Of a stretch of 64,000 bases of DNA, positions 1 to 8,015 are shown one piece after another (positions within the stretch are counted from its first letter, which is position 1; every line of letters starts with the position of its first letter). The DNA is from CAYVTV01 sp964526475. Lineage in GTDB: Bacteria; Bacteroidota; Bacteroidia; Bacteroidales; GCA-2748055. The notes under the pieces were generated by a model, which worked only from the letters and a program-made list of their open reading frames with translations, was not told the DNA's origin and searched no databases. The stretch is taken from assembly GCA_964526475.1 (NCBI GenBank), contig CAZGKF010000003.1, positions 1 to 64,000 on the forward strand, given 5' to 3'. Made by a program: the position numbers and the translations under genes.

Positions 1-28
1 CAAATTGAAAGTGAATTCTAAAGTCATA

Positions 29-46
29 AGGCTTTTTAGACAGCCT
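29..46. other. Short inverted repeat, terminator-like or IS-end-like
   Basis: A 5-bp stem (AGGCT at 29-33, AGCCT at 42-46) encloses an 8-base loop. Read on the minus strand, the sequence resembles the GGCTGTCTAAAAAG-type ends I associate with some Bacteroidetes insertion sequences. It could equally be a weak terminator of a gene left of the window. Only the motif is visible and no transposase lies beside it, so the assignment is weak. Confidence 0.25.
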
Positions 47-58
47 CCTATTCTATTT

Positions 59-73
59 CAACCCTCCGGGTTG
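59..73. terminator. Candidate hairpin terminator upstream of purD
   Basis: A perfect 6-bp stem (CAACCC at 59-64, GGGTTG at 68-73) with a 3-base loop is followed by only a short T run. It probably ends transcription of a gene lying left of the window. Confidence 0.35.
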
Positions 74-163
74 TTTGGATAAAGCTTTTAAATAATGAAT
101 CCTTACTCAAATAATCTTCCTTTTCCTTTCCTTTTTTTTATCTTCGCACTAAAATAGATTTCC

Positions 164-1441
164 ATGAATATCCTTATCCTTGGTTCCGGTGGGAGAGAAC
201 ATGCTTTGGCCTGGAAGATCTCCCAAAGTCCGCTTTTAACCAGCCTTTACATTGCCCCCGGAAACGCCGGCACTTCTGAGTGCGGCACGAACATAGATCT
301 TAATCCTGAGGATTTCCCCGCTCTTAAAAAACAGATCATAGAAAAAGATATCCACATGCTTATTGTTGGTCCTGAAGCACCACTGGTAGCCGGAGTGCGT
401 GATTTTGCAGAAGCTGATCCCGAACTGAAGTTTGTGCCTGTCATAGGCCCCGGAAAGCAGGGCGCTATGCTCGAAGGAAGCAAGGATTTTGCCAAGGCAT
501 TTATGCAGAGAAACAATATTCCCACTGCAGGCTACGCGACTTTTACACACGAATCCCTCGAAAAAGGAAAGAAATTTCTTAAAGAAATGTCTCCTCCCTA
601 TGTACTGAAAGCCGATGGACTTGCAGCAGGAAAAGGAGTGCTTATCATAGACAATCTCCCGGAAGCAGAAAAAGAACTGGAAAATATCCTTAACGGAAAG
701 TTCGGTAAAGCAGGTAAAAAAGTTGTTATCGAAGAATTCCTCAAAGGCATCGAACTTTCAGCATTTGTACTTACCGATGGGACATCATATCTCATCCTGC
801 CGGAAGCCAAGGATTATAAACGTGCAGGAGAAGGGGATGCCGGACTTAACACAGGAGGTATGGGAGCAATCTCTCCGGTACCCTTCGCACAAGGAGAATT
901 CATGAAAAAGGTGGAAGAAAGAATAGTAAAGCCTACCATCGACGGGATAAACAAAGAAGGGATATTATATAATGGTTTTATATTTATCGGCTTGATGAAC
1001 TGCGAAGGCGATCCTTATGTGATCGAATACAATGTGCGGATGGGCGATCCTGAGGCTGAGGTAGTTCTGCCAAGAATTAAATCCGACCTTCTCCAGATGT
1101 TTGTTGCCACTGCAAAACAGGAACTGAAAGGTTTTAAGATGTATAATGATCCCCGGACAGTTTGCACGGTAATGCTTGTTTCCGGTGGATATCCGGGAAG
1201 TTATGAAAAAAACAAAGTAATAGAAGGATTAAATAAAGTCAAGGACAGTATAGTGTTTCATGCCGGAACAAAAAAAGAAAAAGATGTTGTTGTCACATCC
1301 GGAGGCAGAGTACTGGCAGTAACCTCTTTCGGTTCCACGCTAAAAGAAGCACTGGGAAAATCTTATGTTAACACAGATATTATCACCTACGAAGGAAAAT
1401 ATTACCGGCGCGATATAGGTTTTGATCTTAAACACAAATGA
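164..1441 (+). CDS. purD: Phosphoribosylamine--glycine ligase (GAR synthetase)
   Basis: PurD joins glycine to 5-phosphoribosylamine with ATP, the second step of de novo purine synthesis, in the cytosol. The protein has 425 residues, the normal length. It opens with the family motif GSGGREHAL and shows the ATP-grasp core: VLKADGLAAGKGV around residue 147, the EEF segment near 190, and a C-terminal metal-binding region with EYNVRMGDPEAEVVLPR. The start at 164 is chosen because the motif follows the first methionine by only six residues. Its stop overlaps the start of the next gene by 4 bases (ATGA), so the two are probably translated together. No SD sequence precedes it, as is usual in this phylum. 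Assignment is secure. Confidence 0.97.
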   Translation: MNILILGSGGREHALAWKISQSPLLTSLYIAPGNAGTSECGTNIDLNPEDFPALKKQIIEKDIHMLIVGPEAPLVAGVRDFAEADPELKFVPVIGPGKQGAMLEGSKDFAKAFMQRNNIPTAGYATFTHESLEKGKKFLKEMSPPYVLKADGLAAGKGVLIIDNLPEAEKELENILNGKFGKAGKKVVIEEFLKGIELSAFVLTDGTSYLILPEAKDYKRAGEGDAGLNTGGMGAISPVPFAQGEFMKKVEERIVKPTIDGINKEGILYNGFIFIGLMNCEGDPYVIEYNVRMGDPEAEVVLPRIKSDLLQMFVATAKQELKGFKMYNDPRTVCTVMLVSGGYPGSYEKNKVIEGLNKVKDSIVFHAGTKKEKDVVVTSGGRVLAVTSFGSTLKEALGKSYVNTDIITYEGKYYRRDIGFDLKHK

Positions 1442-2448
1442 GAACACTTTATCAGTTATTCTCAGGCAGCAATCCCTTAAATTCAATGGTGATTATCATC
1501 TTTGCCATTTTTTTATGGCTGCCTTCCATATATTCAGCCAACAGCATGGACCTTCAATTCCCTGATAATCCCATGCCACTTTTCGGAATCCTTGCCGGAA
1601 TATTTGAGAAAAACATACTTTTATCCTCTATCTTCAGTTTTTCTCTTTTCATGCTCAATGCTTTCCTGCTCAGTTATCTTAACACCAGATATATACTGGT
1701 ACCGGAGCGGACATTTTTACCTGCATATTTTTATTTAGTCATCGGAGCCTTTTTCCCCGGTTTGTATCAACTAAATCCTTTTCTTCCTTCTTCCTTTTTT
1801 ATCCTGTTAATACTTTTCTGGTTCTTTAAATCCTATAAAGCAGATGATAATTCCCGTTTATTTTTCGAAACAGGTCTTTTACTGGGTACAGCCGGTCTTT
1901 TTTATGCTCCATCATTGTATTTTATCCTTTTTGTCTGGATATCCTTATCCGTTCTGCGGCCATTTTTCTGGCGTGAATGGGTCTATCCTGTATTAGGTGT
2001 TTTGACAATATTTCTTCTTACCTGGGGATATTATTTTGTTGTTTATGGAAAACCAACCGAATTCTTTTATTTGCTTTCCTTAAATATTAATCCGGCACTG
2101 ATGGAAGTTAAACTTCCGTTGGCAGAAATGATAGCTGTGTCTTATCTGATTATAATGACTATACTTTCAAGCATTTATATGGTGAAAGTGTATCAGTACA
2201 GGAAAATATACGCAAGGAAATACTATATTATCTTTTTCTGGCTGTTCGTATTATGCCTAATAATCTTCTTGTTCCTGTCAGGAGATAATTATAGCATGTT
2301 TTATGTGACAGGCTTCTCTTTATCCTATATTTTAACAAATTATTTTGTTTACAGTAAGAAAATTCTTCTGAGGAAATACCTGCTTTTTACTCTGAGTTTT
2401 TTACTTGTTATTCTTGTAGTCCTGAACAGACTATTCCTTTGGTTCTGA
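1438..2448 (+). CDS. Polytopic inner-membrane protein, DUF6427-like
   Basis: This 336-residue protein is almost wholly hydrophobic, with roughly ten predicted membrane segments joined by short loops, and shows no enzyme motif I recognise. It is coupled to purD by a 4-base ATGA overlap. A membrane protein of this size directly behind purD is a context I associate with the DUF6427 family of Bacteroidetes, but I cannot check this and the function is unknown. Its TGA stop and the opposing stop of the next gene together form the palindrome TGATCA at 2446-2451, so the two genes converge with no spacer and no room for a terminator. Confidence 0.8.
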   Translation: MRTLYQLFSGSNPLNSMVIIIFAIFLWLPSIYSANSMDLQFPDNPMPLFGILAGIFEKNILLSSIFSFSLFMLNAFLLSYLNTRYILVPERTFLPAYFYLVIGAFFPGLYQLNPFLPSSFFILLILFWFFKSYKADDNSRLFFETGLLLGTAGLFYAPSLYFILFVWISLSVLRPFFWREWVYPVLGVLTIFLLTWGYYFVVYGKPTEFFYLLSLNINPALMEVKLPLAEMIAVSYLIIMTILSSIYMVKVYQYRKIYARKYYIIFFWLFVLCLIIFLFLSGDNYSMFYVTGFSLSYILTNYFVYSKKILLRKYLLFTLSFLLVILVVLNRLFLWF

Positions 2449-2898
2449 TCATTTTCCTACATACGACATAATTCCTATTGCCTCTCCGGGTTTCCCTTCC
2501 TTAAAACTAATCATGACAGTGTAAACTCCGGATTTCTGACAGGAGAAATTTATTGATTTATATTCTTTCCCTTTATCAGGATAATAGGTGCTGGCCAGTA
2601 AATTTGACTCATCATAAAGACGAAGTACTGCTTCCCCGGCAGAACTCTCAAGGTTACAAAGGGAAAACCTGTATATAACATTCTTGCGAAGCACAAGGGT
2701 GGAACGAAAAACAGGAGGTCGTTCATTTGGTTTAATCCCGTCAAGTTTAACAACAAAGTCTTTTAAATAAGTTACATCATCACCTGCGCTCATAGCACAA
2801 TCCTGAACATGATCCTGAATATTCTGACCTGCTGCCGATCCTTGAAAAATCCATAACACAGGTAATGTAATGATCAAAAATAATAGTTCCTTCTTCAT
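2449..2898 (-). CDS. Secreted protein of unknown function
   Basis: The 149-residue product starts with a signal peptide (charged MKKE, a hydrophobic stretch, cleavage probably after a GSAAG-like site near residue 24). The mature part looks like a small beta-rich domain with three scattered cysteines and resembles a pre-peptidase-like or CBM-like fold (phrases such as SGVYTVMISF). No family is recognised. It lies 4 bases behind the lipoprotein gene at 2903-3799 and is the last gene of the long minus-strand signalling locus, so an envelope role linked to that system or to its transporter is possible but unproven. Confidence 0.7.
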   Translation of the reverse strand: MKKELLFLIITLPVLWIFQGSAAGQNIQDHVQDCAMSAGDDVTYLKDFVVKLDGIKPNERPPVFRSTLVLRKNVIYRFSLCNLESSAGEAVLRLYDESNLLASTYYPDKGKEYKSINFSCQKSGVYTVMISFKEGKPGEAIGIMSYVGK

Positions 2899-2902
2899 TG
2901 TT

Positions 2903-3799
2903 TCAGATAGTTAAGATTCTGTTTCTTACTTTCTCAGTTGCACTAATAATTCTGTTAAGAACATCAGGGGAAATGTCCACAACGCTTTTTTCCTGCTGAA
3001 CGATCATCAGCATCCCATCCTGTTCAACGGCCATTGGCTCTCCCATCTCATATGTAATCTTTACATTATTAAATTCCGATTTAATAAGTTCCAGCTCCTC
3101 AATAATCATGGAAAATTGCTCATCACCACTGTAATTTCTTACGATAAGAAGCAGGTCGTTTAGTATGGATTTCTGTTCACCGATATATTCAGCCAATATT
3201 TCATCATACTTTTCTTTCACAACCTGGGTGGCAAGATACATACCTTCAATCCAGACTCCTGTAATCATAAGAGAACTGAGATTACTCCTTTCGGTTTGTC
3301 TGAGATGTTCATCCATTCTGTTAAAACTGTGAACAGAAAGGAACAGGAGGGAATCAATATTGACACTACTTGTTGCCAGTCTTTTCAAAGTATTGAAATC
3401 AAAAAACTGACTTATCTTAAGTCCGTCTGCCAGTCTGTTTATAGCAGTCAGATAATTAACAGAAGACCCTGTTTTCTCATAAACATTAAGATATCCAAGG
3501 TCAGCACCGAGTATGCCCAGTGACAATGCCATTTTGAAACTTGTAGAGTATCTGTCTTCCTCACTGACTTCAGACAGGTATCTTGCTGAAAAGGGAACTC
3601 CAAGATCTTTTATCAGTGCAGCCATCTCAATAGGAGAAGAGATATTTTGAATAATCTCCTCCATAGCCTGAGCTGATATCCTAAGTTCACCAGGTTCGAT
3701 TTCAGAACCGGGAACAGAAAGATCTTCCGTTTGCCGGGTCTTGCATGCTCCAGTCATTATTACTGCAAGCATCAGAAAAAATAATAGTTTTTTTGTCAT
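2903..3799 (-). CDS. Helical lipoprotein of unknown function
   Basis: The 298-residue product has a type II signal peptide with lipobox TGAC and lipidation at Cys19, followed by an acidic linker and a mostly helical body. The aspartate and glutamine content just after the cysteine is compatible with outer-membrane sorting, but I cannot tell inner from outer leaflet. No family is recognised. It sits 68 bases behind the TerB/ABC transporter gene and 4 bases before the secreted protein gene, on the same strand. The inference is that it is a periplasm-side partner or substrate of that transporter. Confidence 0.75.
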   Translation of the reverse strand: MTKKLLFFLMLAVIMTGACKTRQTEDLSVPGSEIEPGELRISAQAMEEIIQNISSPIEMAALIKDLGVPFSARYLSEVSEEDRYSTSFKMALSLGILGADLGYLNVYEKTGSSVNYLTAINRLADGLKISQFFDFNTLKRLATSSVNIDSLLFLSVHSFNRMDEHLRQTERSNLSSLMITGVWIEGMYLATQVVKEKYDEILAEYIGEQKSILNDLLLIVRNYSGDEQFSMIIEELELIKSEFNNVKITYEMGEPMAVEQDGMLMIVQQEKSVVDISPDVLNRIISATEKVRNRILTI

Positions 3800-3867
3800 T
3801 TTTTTAAGGATTCTAAAAACAAATGTAATAAAACTTTAAAATATATGCCATAAATGATCCACTACTG

Positions 3868-6800
3868 CTAAATGTCCACTATCCGCTTCAACAGTCCGAA
3901 GTATAAAGCAATATAAAGCAACCCGCTTAATACCCATATTACAGACATATTGAACCAGTATGTGTCATAATATCTTCCAAGAAAATATTTTTCGGGAGCA
4001 AAGAAATGTGAACGAAATCCTATAAAATCTTCCGGTACAGGATTGAAAAATACCGGCTCAATTTGCCTCACTAGATTATTATTATACACAACAATCTTGT
4101 TTTTCTCCCATATTTTCCGCACATAGTCTGACACACTTTCATTGTGGTATTTATTCAGCATGGAAAAATACATATCTCTCCTGTTATTCATCAGGTAGTT
4201 AATACGGTTTGTTTTTTCATTATTTGCAGTGGTAAATACATTAAGGTAGAAGCTATTAAGTTCAGATAAAAAGCTCTGTATTTTTTCAGCCACACTAAAA
4301 CTGAATGAGCCGGGATTTCTTTCCTCATTTGTTAAGGTAAGCGGAACATCATTTAAACGATACTCTTTCATCATCTCATTCAAAATGATCCTGAAATCCT
4401 TTACAGAAGTTGTTAAAGAATTATTTATACGATAATCATCCATACAGTTTTCGAGTCGTTTTTCCAGTTCGGGAATGTAATATGACAGCTTAAAGTCTGA
4501 ATTTGTTATCTTCTTATCAATGCTATAAAAACTTTTCTGGAATTTATTATCCTTAAATTGTCTTACCATAAGTGCTTCATACGACCATTTTGTAGGCATT
4601 ATTTCTGCAATAACCGGAACTTTGTCCACCCTGCTTATATTTCTGTTAAGTTTGTCGAAGCTGAACATCGCACCGCTGAGGATCATCATAGGGATCATCA
4701 GGAGCGGGATTATTATGTAAATTGTAATTGCTGAATTAAATGAAGCTGAAATATTAAGTCCCAGCATATTGGCACAAACAGCGGTTGTGAAAAGTGCAAA
4801 CCAGAAATGGAAACTCATTCCCTTTAATTCGATAATATTATTTGCTACCAGTACAAAGCTAAGAGTCTGAATAGCTGAAATAATGGTGAGTAACCCGATC
4901 TTTGACATGAGATATCCGGATCGGCTGAGATTCAGGAATTTTTCCCTTTTCAGAATTTTCCTGTCGCGGAAGATTTCTTCAGCGCTAACTGTTAATCCAA
5001 GAAACAGGGAAACGATCAAAGCCATGAAAATATAGATTGGAATATTTTCATTTTCCCTGAATACATATCTTTCTGAAGAGGGATCAGCACTATAGCGGAT
5101 AATGTATGAAAGGATGAAAGCAAGCACAGGTGCTTCCAGAAGTGTTAAAGCAAGATATTGCCTGTTGCTGATTTTGGACAGGAAATCTCTTATGGTAAAT
5201 ACCCTGAATTGTTTTATCCATCCCGGTATGGTCAAAGCCTTGGGGGGCTGTTCAGTTACCTCTTTTATCTTCCCCGATGGTTTTATTTTATTAAAAAATT
5301 CTGTCCATTTCCCGGGACTTACTTTTCGCTCAGAACTGTAATTACCATACTCATCAACTACTCTTGCCTCGATAATATTAAAAATAAGTTCAGAGTTCAC
5401 ATTTCCACAAGTCGCACATTCTCCTATCTCTGAGTTAATCTGCCCATCCATGCGTTTGAAATACATAACAGCTTCCACGGGATTACCCGAATAAACCATG
5501 TGGCCACCTTTATCAAGTATTAATATTTCATCAAACATTTTAAAGACTTCAGAAGAGGGTTGATGAATTACTGCAAATATCAGTTTTCCCTTAAGAGTAA
5601 GCTCGCGCAGAAGATCCATAACATTTTCAGAATCCCGTGAGGAAAGACCTGAAGTAGGTTCATCTACAAAAAGGATGGAAGGCTCCCTGATAAGTTCGAG
5701 AGCTATATTAAGCCTTTTTCTTTGACCACCGCTTATAGTTTTATTAAAAGGACTCCCAACTTTAAGATTCTTTTTGTCTTCAAGTCCCAGATTAAAAAGT
5801 AAAATATCGACTTTCTTACATATAGCCTCTTTCTCAAGATCCCCGAAACAAAGTTTTGCGTTATAATAAAGATTTTCAAAGACTGACAGTTCTTCTATAA
5901 GCAAATCATCCTGAGGAACATACCCAATGACACCACTTAATTCGTCTTTGGTTTTATGCAGATCGATACCATTTATCCTTACCACACCGGAAGAAGGATT
6001 GTCAATACCAGATAAAACATTCAGAAGGGTGGTTTTTCCCGATCCGCTGGATCCCAGAATCCCTGTCAGATTCCCCTGGCGAGCTGAAAAACTGATATTA
6101 CTCAGTCCCATATCTCCGCTTTTGAAACGGAAATAAAGATTCTCCACACAAAATGATATGAGGTTTTCTTTCTGATCCGAGAGAAAACGTGCTACAACAT
6201 CGCTATAATAAACAGGCTTACCTCTGGGAAGTTTTATGGTGCTCCCTTTTGAAAAATGATAAATCCTGTTTTTATGAATACTCAGTCCATTAAGGAACAA
6301 GTCTTCCTCACCATTGTATCTCAGAAAATAAAGATCCACACCAGTAACTCTCAGAATAACTATTTCGCCATTAAGTCTCTCAACCGCAATATGATTTGAC
6401 TCCACTGATATATCGTTCTCTGATATCAGAAGAATATTCCTGTTTTTTTCTTTTCTTATATTTTCCGACAGGATGAATGCTTCTATACTTTTGTATTCAT
6501 CCATATTTATCCGGAATACTTCTGAAACGGTATTAATTATAGCTATTCTCTGCCTGGTAAGCTTTCGGGATGCTGAAACAAGCTCAAAGAGTCGCACGAG
6601 AACAACAACTTTCTGACTTTGGTTGAGGGTTTTATTGATTTTCCTGCAAATTCCCAGTATCCTGACAGAATCGAGGACTGAAGTAAGCTTTTGTTCCTGA
6701 GTTTTATCCTCTAAAGTTTTTTTGCTCTCATCTTCTGAGGATGTTTCTTCAAATAATCTGAAATATATACCGGAGTCTTTTTCTCCTAACTGTTGTGCGA

Positions 6801-6903
6801 GAAAATTTCTTACATATTGTTTCTCATCTTCCTCTACTCCGCCATCCTGTTTGGTAAGAATAGCAAAAAGCTGCATTAGTGCTTTAAGTATTTCCTCGCT
6901 CAT
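3868..6903 (-). CDS. TerB-like/FHA-like/ABCG transporter fusion
   Basis: This is a 1011-residue fusion. Residues 1-145 are helical and acidic and resemble a TerB (tellurite-resistance, DUF533-like) domain. Residues about 155-245 form a beta-rich segment that may be FHA-like (NG and G.I motifs), a tentative call. Residues 250-480 are an ABC ATPase with Walker A GSSGSGKTT (284-292), signature SGGQRKR (391-397), Walker B ILFVDE (410-415) and an H-loop histidine in VIHQPS. Residues 570-1010 hold two groups of membrane helices flanking a roughly 200-residue soluble insert (about 750-960), an ABCG/ABC-2 layout in one chain that would dimerise. A CATCG cysteine pair lies at about 496-499. It starts 14 bases behind the SiaC-like gene, which suggests that the phospho-switch controls it. 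The substrate is unknown. Confidence 0.9.
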   Translation of the reverse strand: MSEEILKALMQLFAILTKQDGGVEEDEKQYVRNFLAQQLGEKDSGIYFRLFEETSSEDESKKTLEDKTQEQKLTSVLDSVRILGICRKINKTLNQSQKVVVLVRLFELVSASRKLTRQRIAIINTVSEVFRINMDEYKSIEAFILSENIRKEKNRNILLISENDISVESNHIAVERLNGEIVILRVTGVDLYFLRYNGEEDLFLNGLSIHKNRIYHFSKGSTIKLPRGKPVYYSDVVARFLSDQKENLISFCVENLYFRFKSGDMGLSNISFSARQGNLTGILGSSGSGKTTLLNVLSGIDNPSSGVVRINGIDLHKTKDELSGVIGYVPQDDLLIEELSVFENLYYNAKLCFGDLEKEAICKKVDILLFNLGLEDKKNLKVGSPFNKTISGGQRKRLNIALELIREPSILFVDEPTSGLSSRDSENVMDLLRELTLKGKLIFAVIHQPSSEVFKMFDEILILDKGGHMVYSGNPVEAVMYFKRMDGQINSEIGECATCGNVNSELIFNIIEARVVDEYGNYSSERKVSPGKWTEFFNKIKPSGKIKEVTEQPPKALTIPGWIKQFRVFTIRDFLSKISNRQYLALTLLEAPVLAFILSYIIRYSADPSSERYVFRENENIPIYIFMALIVSLFLGLTVSAEEIFRDRKILKREKFLNLSRSGYLMSKIGLLTIISAIQTLSFVLVANNIIELKGMSFHFWFALFTTAVCANMLGLNISASFNSAITIYIIIPLLMIPMMILSGAMFSFDKLNRNISRVDKVPVIAEIMPTKWSYEALMVRQFKDNKFQKSFYSIDKKITNSDFKLSYYIPELEKRLENCMDDYRINNSLTTSVKDFRIILNEMMKEYRLNDVPLTLTNEERNPGSFSFSVAEKIQSFLSELNSFYLNVFTTANNEKTNRINYLMNNRRDMYFSMLNKYHNESVSDYVRKIWEKNKIVVYNNNLVRQIEPVFFNPVPEDFIGFRSHFFAPEKYFLGRYYDTYWFNMSVIWVLSGLLYIALYFGLLKRIVDI

Positions 6904-6917
6904 GTGGAGTTATTAAA

Positions 6918-7298
6918 TTATGGCAAATATTGTATAAGCTCAAAAGGCATTTCAACCATTTCACTATATTCTATTCCGGCCTCCTTCATATCTTCATCGT
7001 ATTCAGGATAGAACCACTGAACGTTTACCTTTTGGCCATTTTCTATTATCCTTTCCAGTATGAGCAAAATATCAAGTATGATTTTTGAGGAAGCGGTGTT
7101 AAAGTATGTATATTTAAAACAAATCTTTGTTTCCTCGGGAGGATTATCTGCATATTTTTCAAGCCATTTCAGAACGGGTGCATAAAATGTTGAAACGTCT
7201 TCAGGCAAAGATTTTCCGGAAATAACAATTGCCCCTTCCCCTTTATCCATTAATATTTCGGGACTTTCATCCGTTTCGCTGATCTTCAGTGTATCCAT
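6918..7298 (-). CDS. SiaC-like regulatory phosphoprotein (DUF1987)
   Basis: The 126-residue protein matches the DUF1987/SiaC family. In Pseudomonas aeruginosa, SiaC is phosphorylated on Thr68 by the kinase SiaB and dephosphorylated by the PP2C enzyme SiaA; the unphosphorylated form activates the diguanylate cyclase SiaD. Here the conserved segment YTYFNTASSK places a threonine at residue 68, counting from the ATG at 7298. An upstream in-frame start would add 29 residues inside the preceding gene and is rejected. The gene follows the SiaB-like kinase by 4 bases and precedes the ABC transporter fusion by 19. No GGDEF protein is nearby, so the partner must differ from SiaD; the transporter is the obvious candidate (inference). 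Confidence 0.88.
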   Translation of the reverse strand: MDTLKISETDESPEILMDKGEGAIVISGKSLPEDVSTFYAPVLKWLEKYADNPPEETKICFKYTYFNTASSKIILDILLILERIIENGQKVNVQWFYPEYDEDMKEAGIEYSEMVEMPFELIQYLP

Positions 7299-7302
7299 AT
7301 TA

Positions 7303-7887
7303 TTATTTTTTAAAAGTCCTGGGAATTGTGGATGAAAAAAGAAAAAAAGATGATTTATCTGAAACCGGGAAAAACTGATATTCAAGTATTACCCCGGTTT
7401 TTCTTTTTATATCAATAAATCCGAGGCCCGCCCCTCCTTTATGAGAAAACTTCCCTTCCAAAATTTGTCTTTTAAATAGCTCATCCAATTCACTTTTCTC
7501 AAGAGAGTTTATATAATCTATTTGATTCCTTAACTTTTCTATTCCGGAATTCCCGATTAGGTTTCCTGTTATGACCTTGTACTCCGATTGATTTCTTCTT
7601 ACCATTATAATCCCTCTGTTTCTCTCTTCTTTTTTTCCCTTATTCCTGTTAGCTGCATGTCTTGTAATATTTTGAAGACATTCAATCATAACATGGTAAA
7701 CCCGCCTCTGCACTGATAGTGATTCAGAATATTCTGAAAGTTGTTCTTCCGTTAAAGAAGTAAACACTTTAATAATCTGATGATTGATCTCTCCCTGATA
7801 GGCAAGGGTAACCTCATGTGCATTCATCCCCGAATAAAAATCATATACGTATTCGAGAAATTTTTCATTATACAACTTATCTTTCAT
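7303..7887 (-). CDS. SiaB-like protein kinase (DUF6272)
   Basis: The 194-residue protein resembles SiaB, a GHKL-fold kinase that phosphorylates SiaC. Visible elements are an N-box-like helix (VMIECLQNITRHA, residues about 67-79, Glu69 and Asn73) and a G2-box-like loop GGAGLGF (151-157). The ATG at 7887 is preferred over a TTG 36 bases upstream, because the added residues are not kinase-like and would overlap the promoter box at 7921-7928. It lies 128 bases behind the SpoIIE phosphatase gene and is followed closely by the SiaC-like gene, which reproduces the phosphatase-kinase-substrate order of sia loci. Confidence 0.86.
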   Translation of the reverse strand: MKDKLYNEKFLEYVYDFYSGMNAHEVTLAYQGEINHQIIKVFTSLTEEQLSEYSESLSVQRRVYHVMIECLQNITRHAANRNKGKKEERNRGIIMVRRNQSEYKVITGNLIGNSGIEKLRNQIDYINSLEKSELDELFKRQILEGKFSHKGGAGLGFIDIKRKTGVILEYQFFPVSDKSSFFLFSSTIPRTFKK

Positions 7888-7920
7888 AAAATAGTGAATA
7901 TATATTATACATCCGACATA

Positions 7921-7928
7921 CAAAACTA
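7921..7928 (-). promoter_or_regulatory. Candidate -7 box for the SiaB/SiaC/ABC genes
   Basis: Read on the minus strand this is TAGTTTTG, a perfect match to the Bacteroidetes TAnnTTTG element, 33 bases before the kinase start. No good TTG is seen at -33, so promoter strength is uncertain. It lies in the 128-base gap that separates the phosphatase from the kinase, so the last five genes may also be transcribed on their own. Confidence 0.4.
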
Positions 7929-8015
7929 TTAAAGGTAAATATAATGTCTAATGTGATACATCTCTAATTTTTTAATGAACACTCAATACCTGAATCCATA
8001 TTTTATTTCGAAGCA

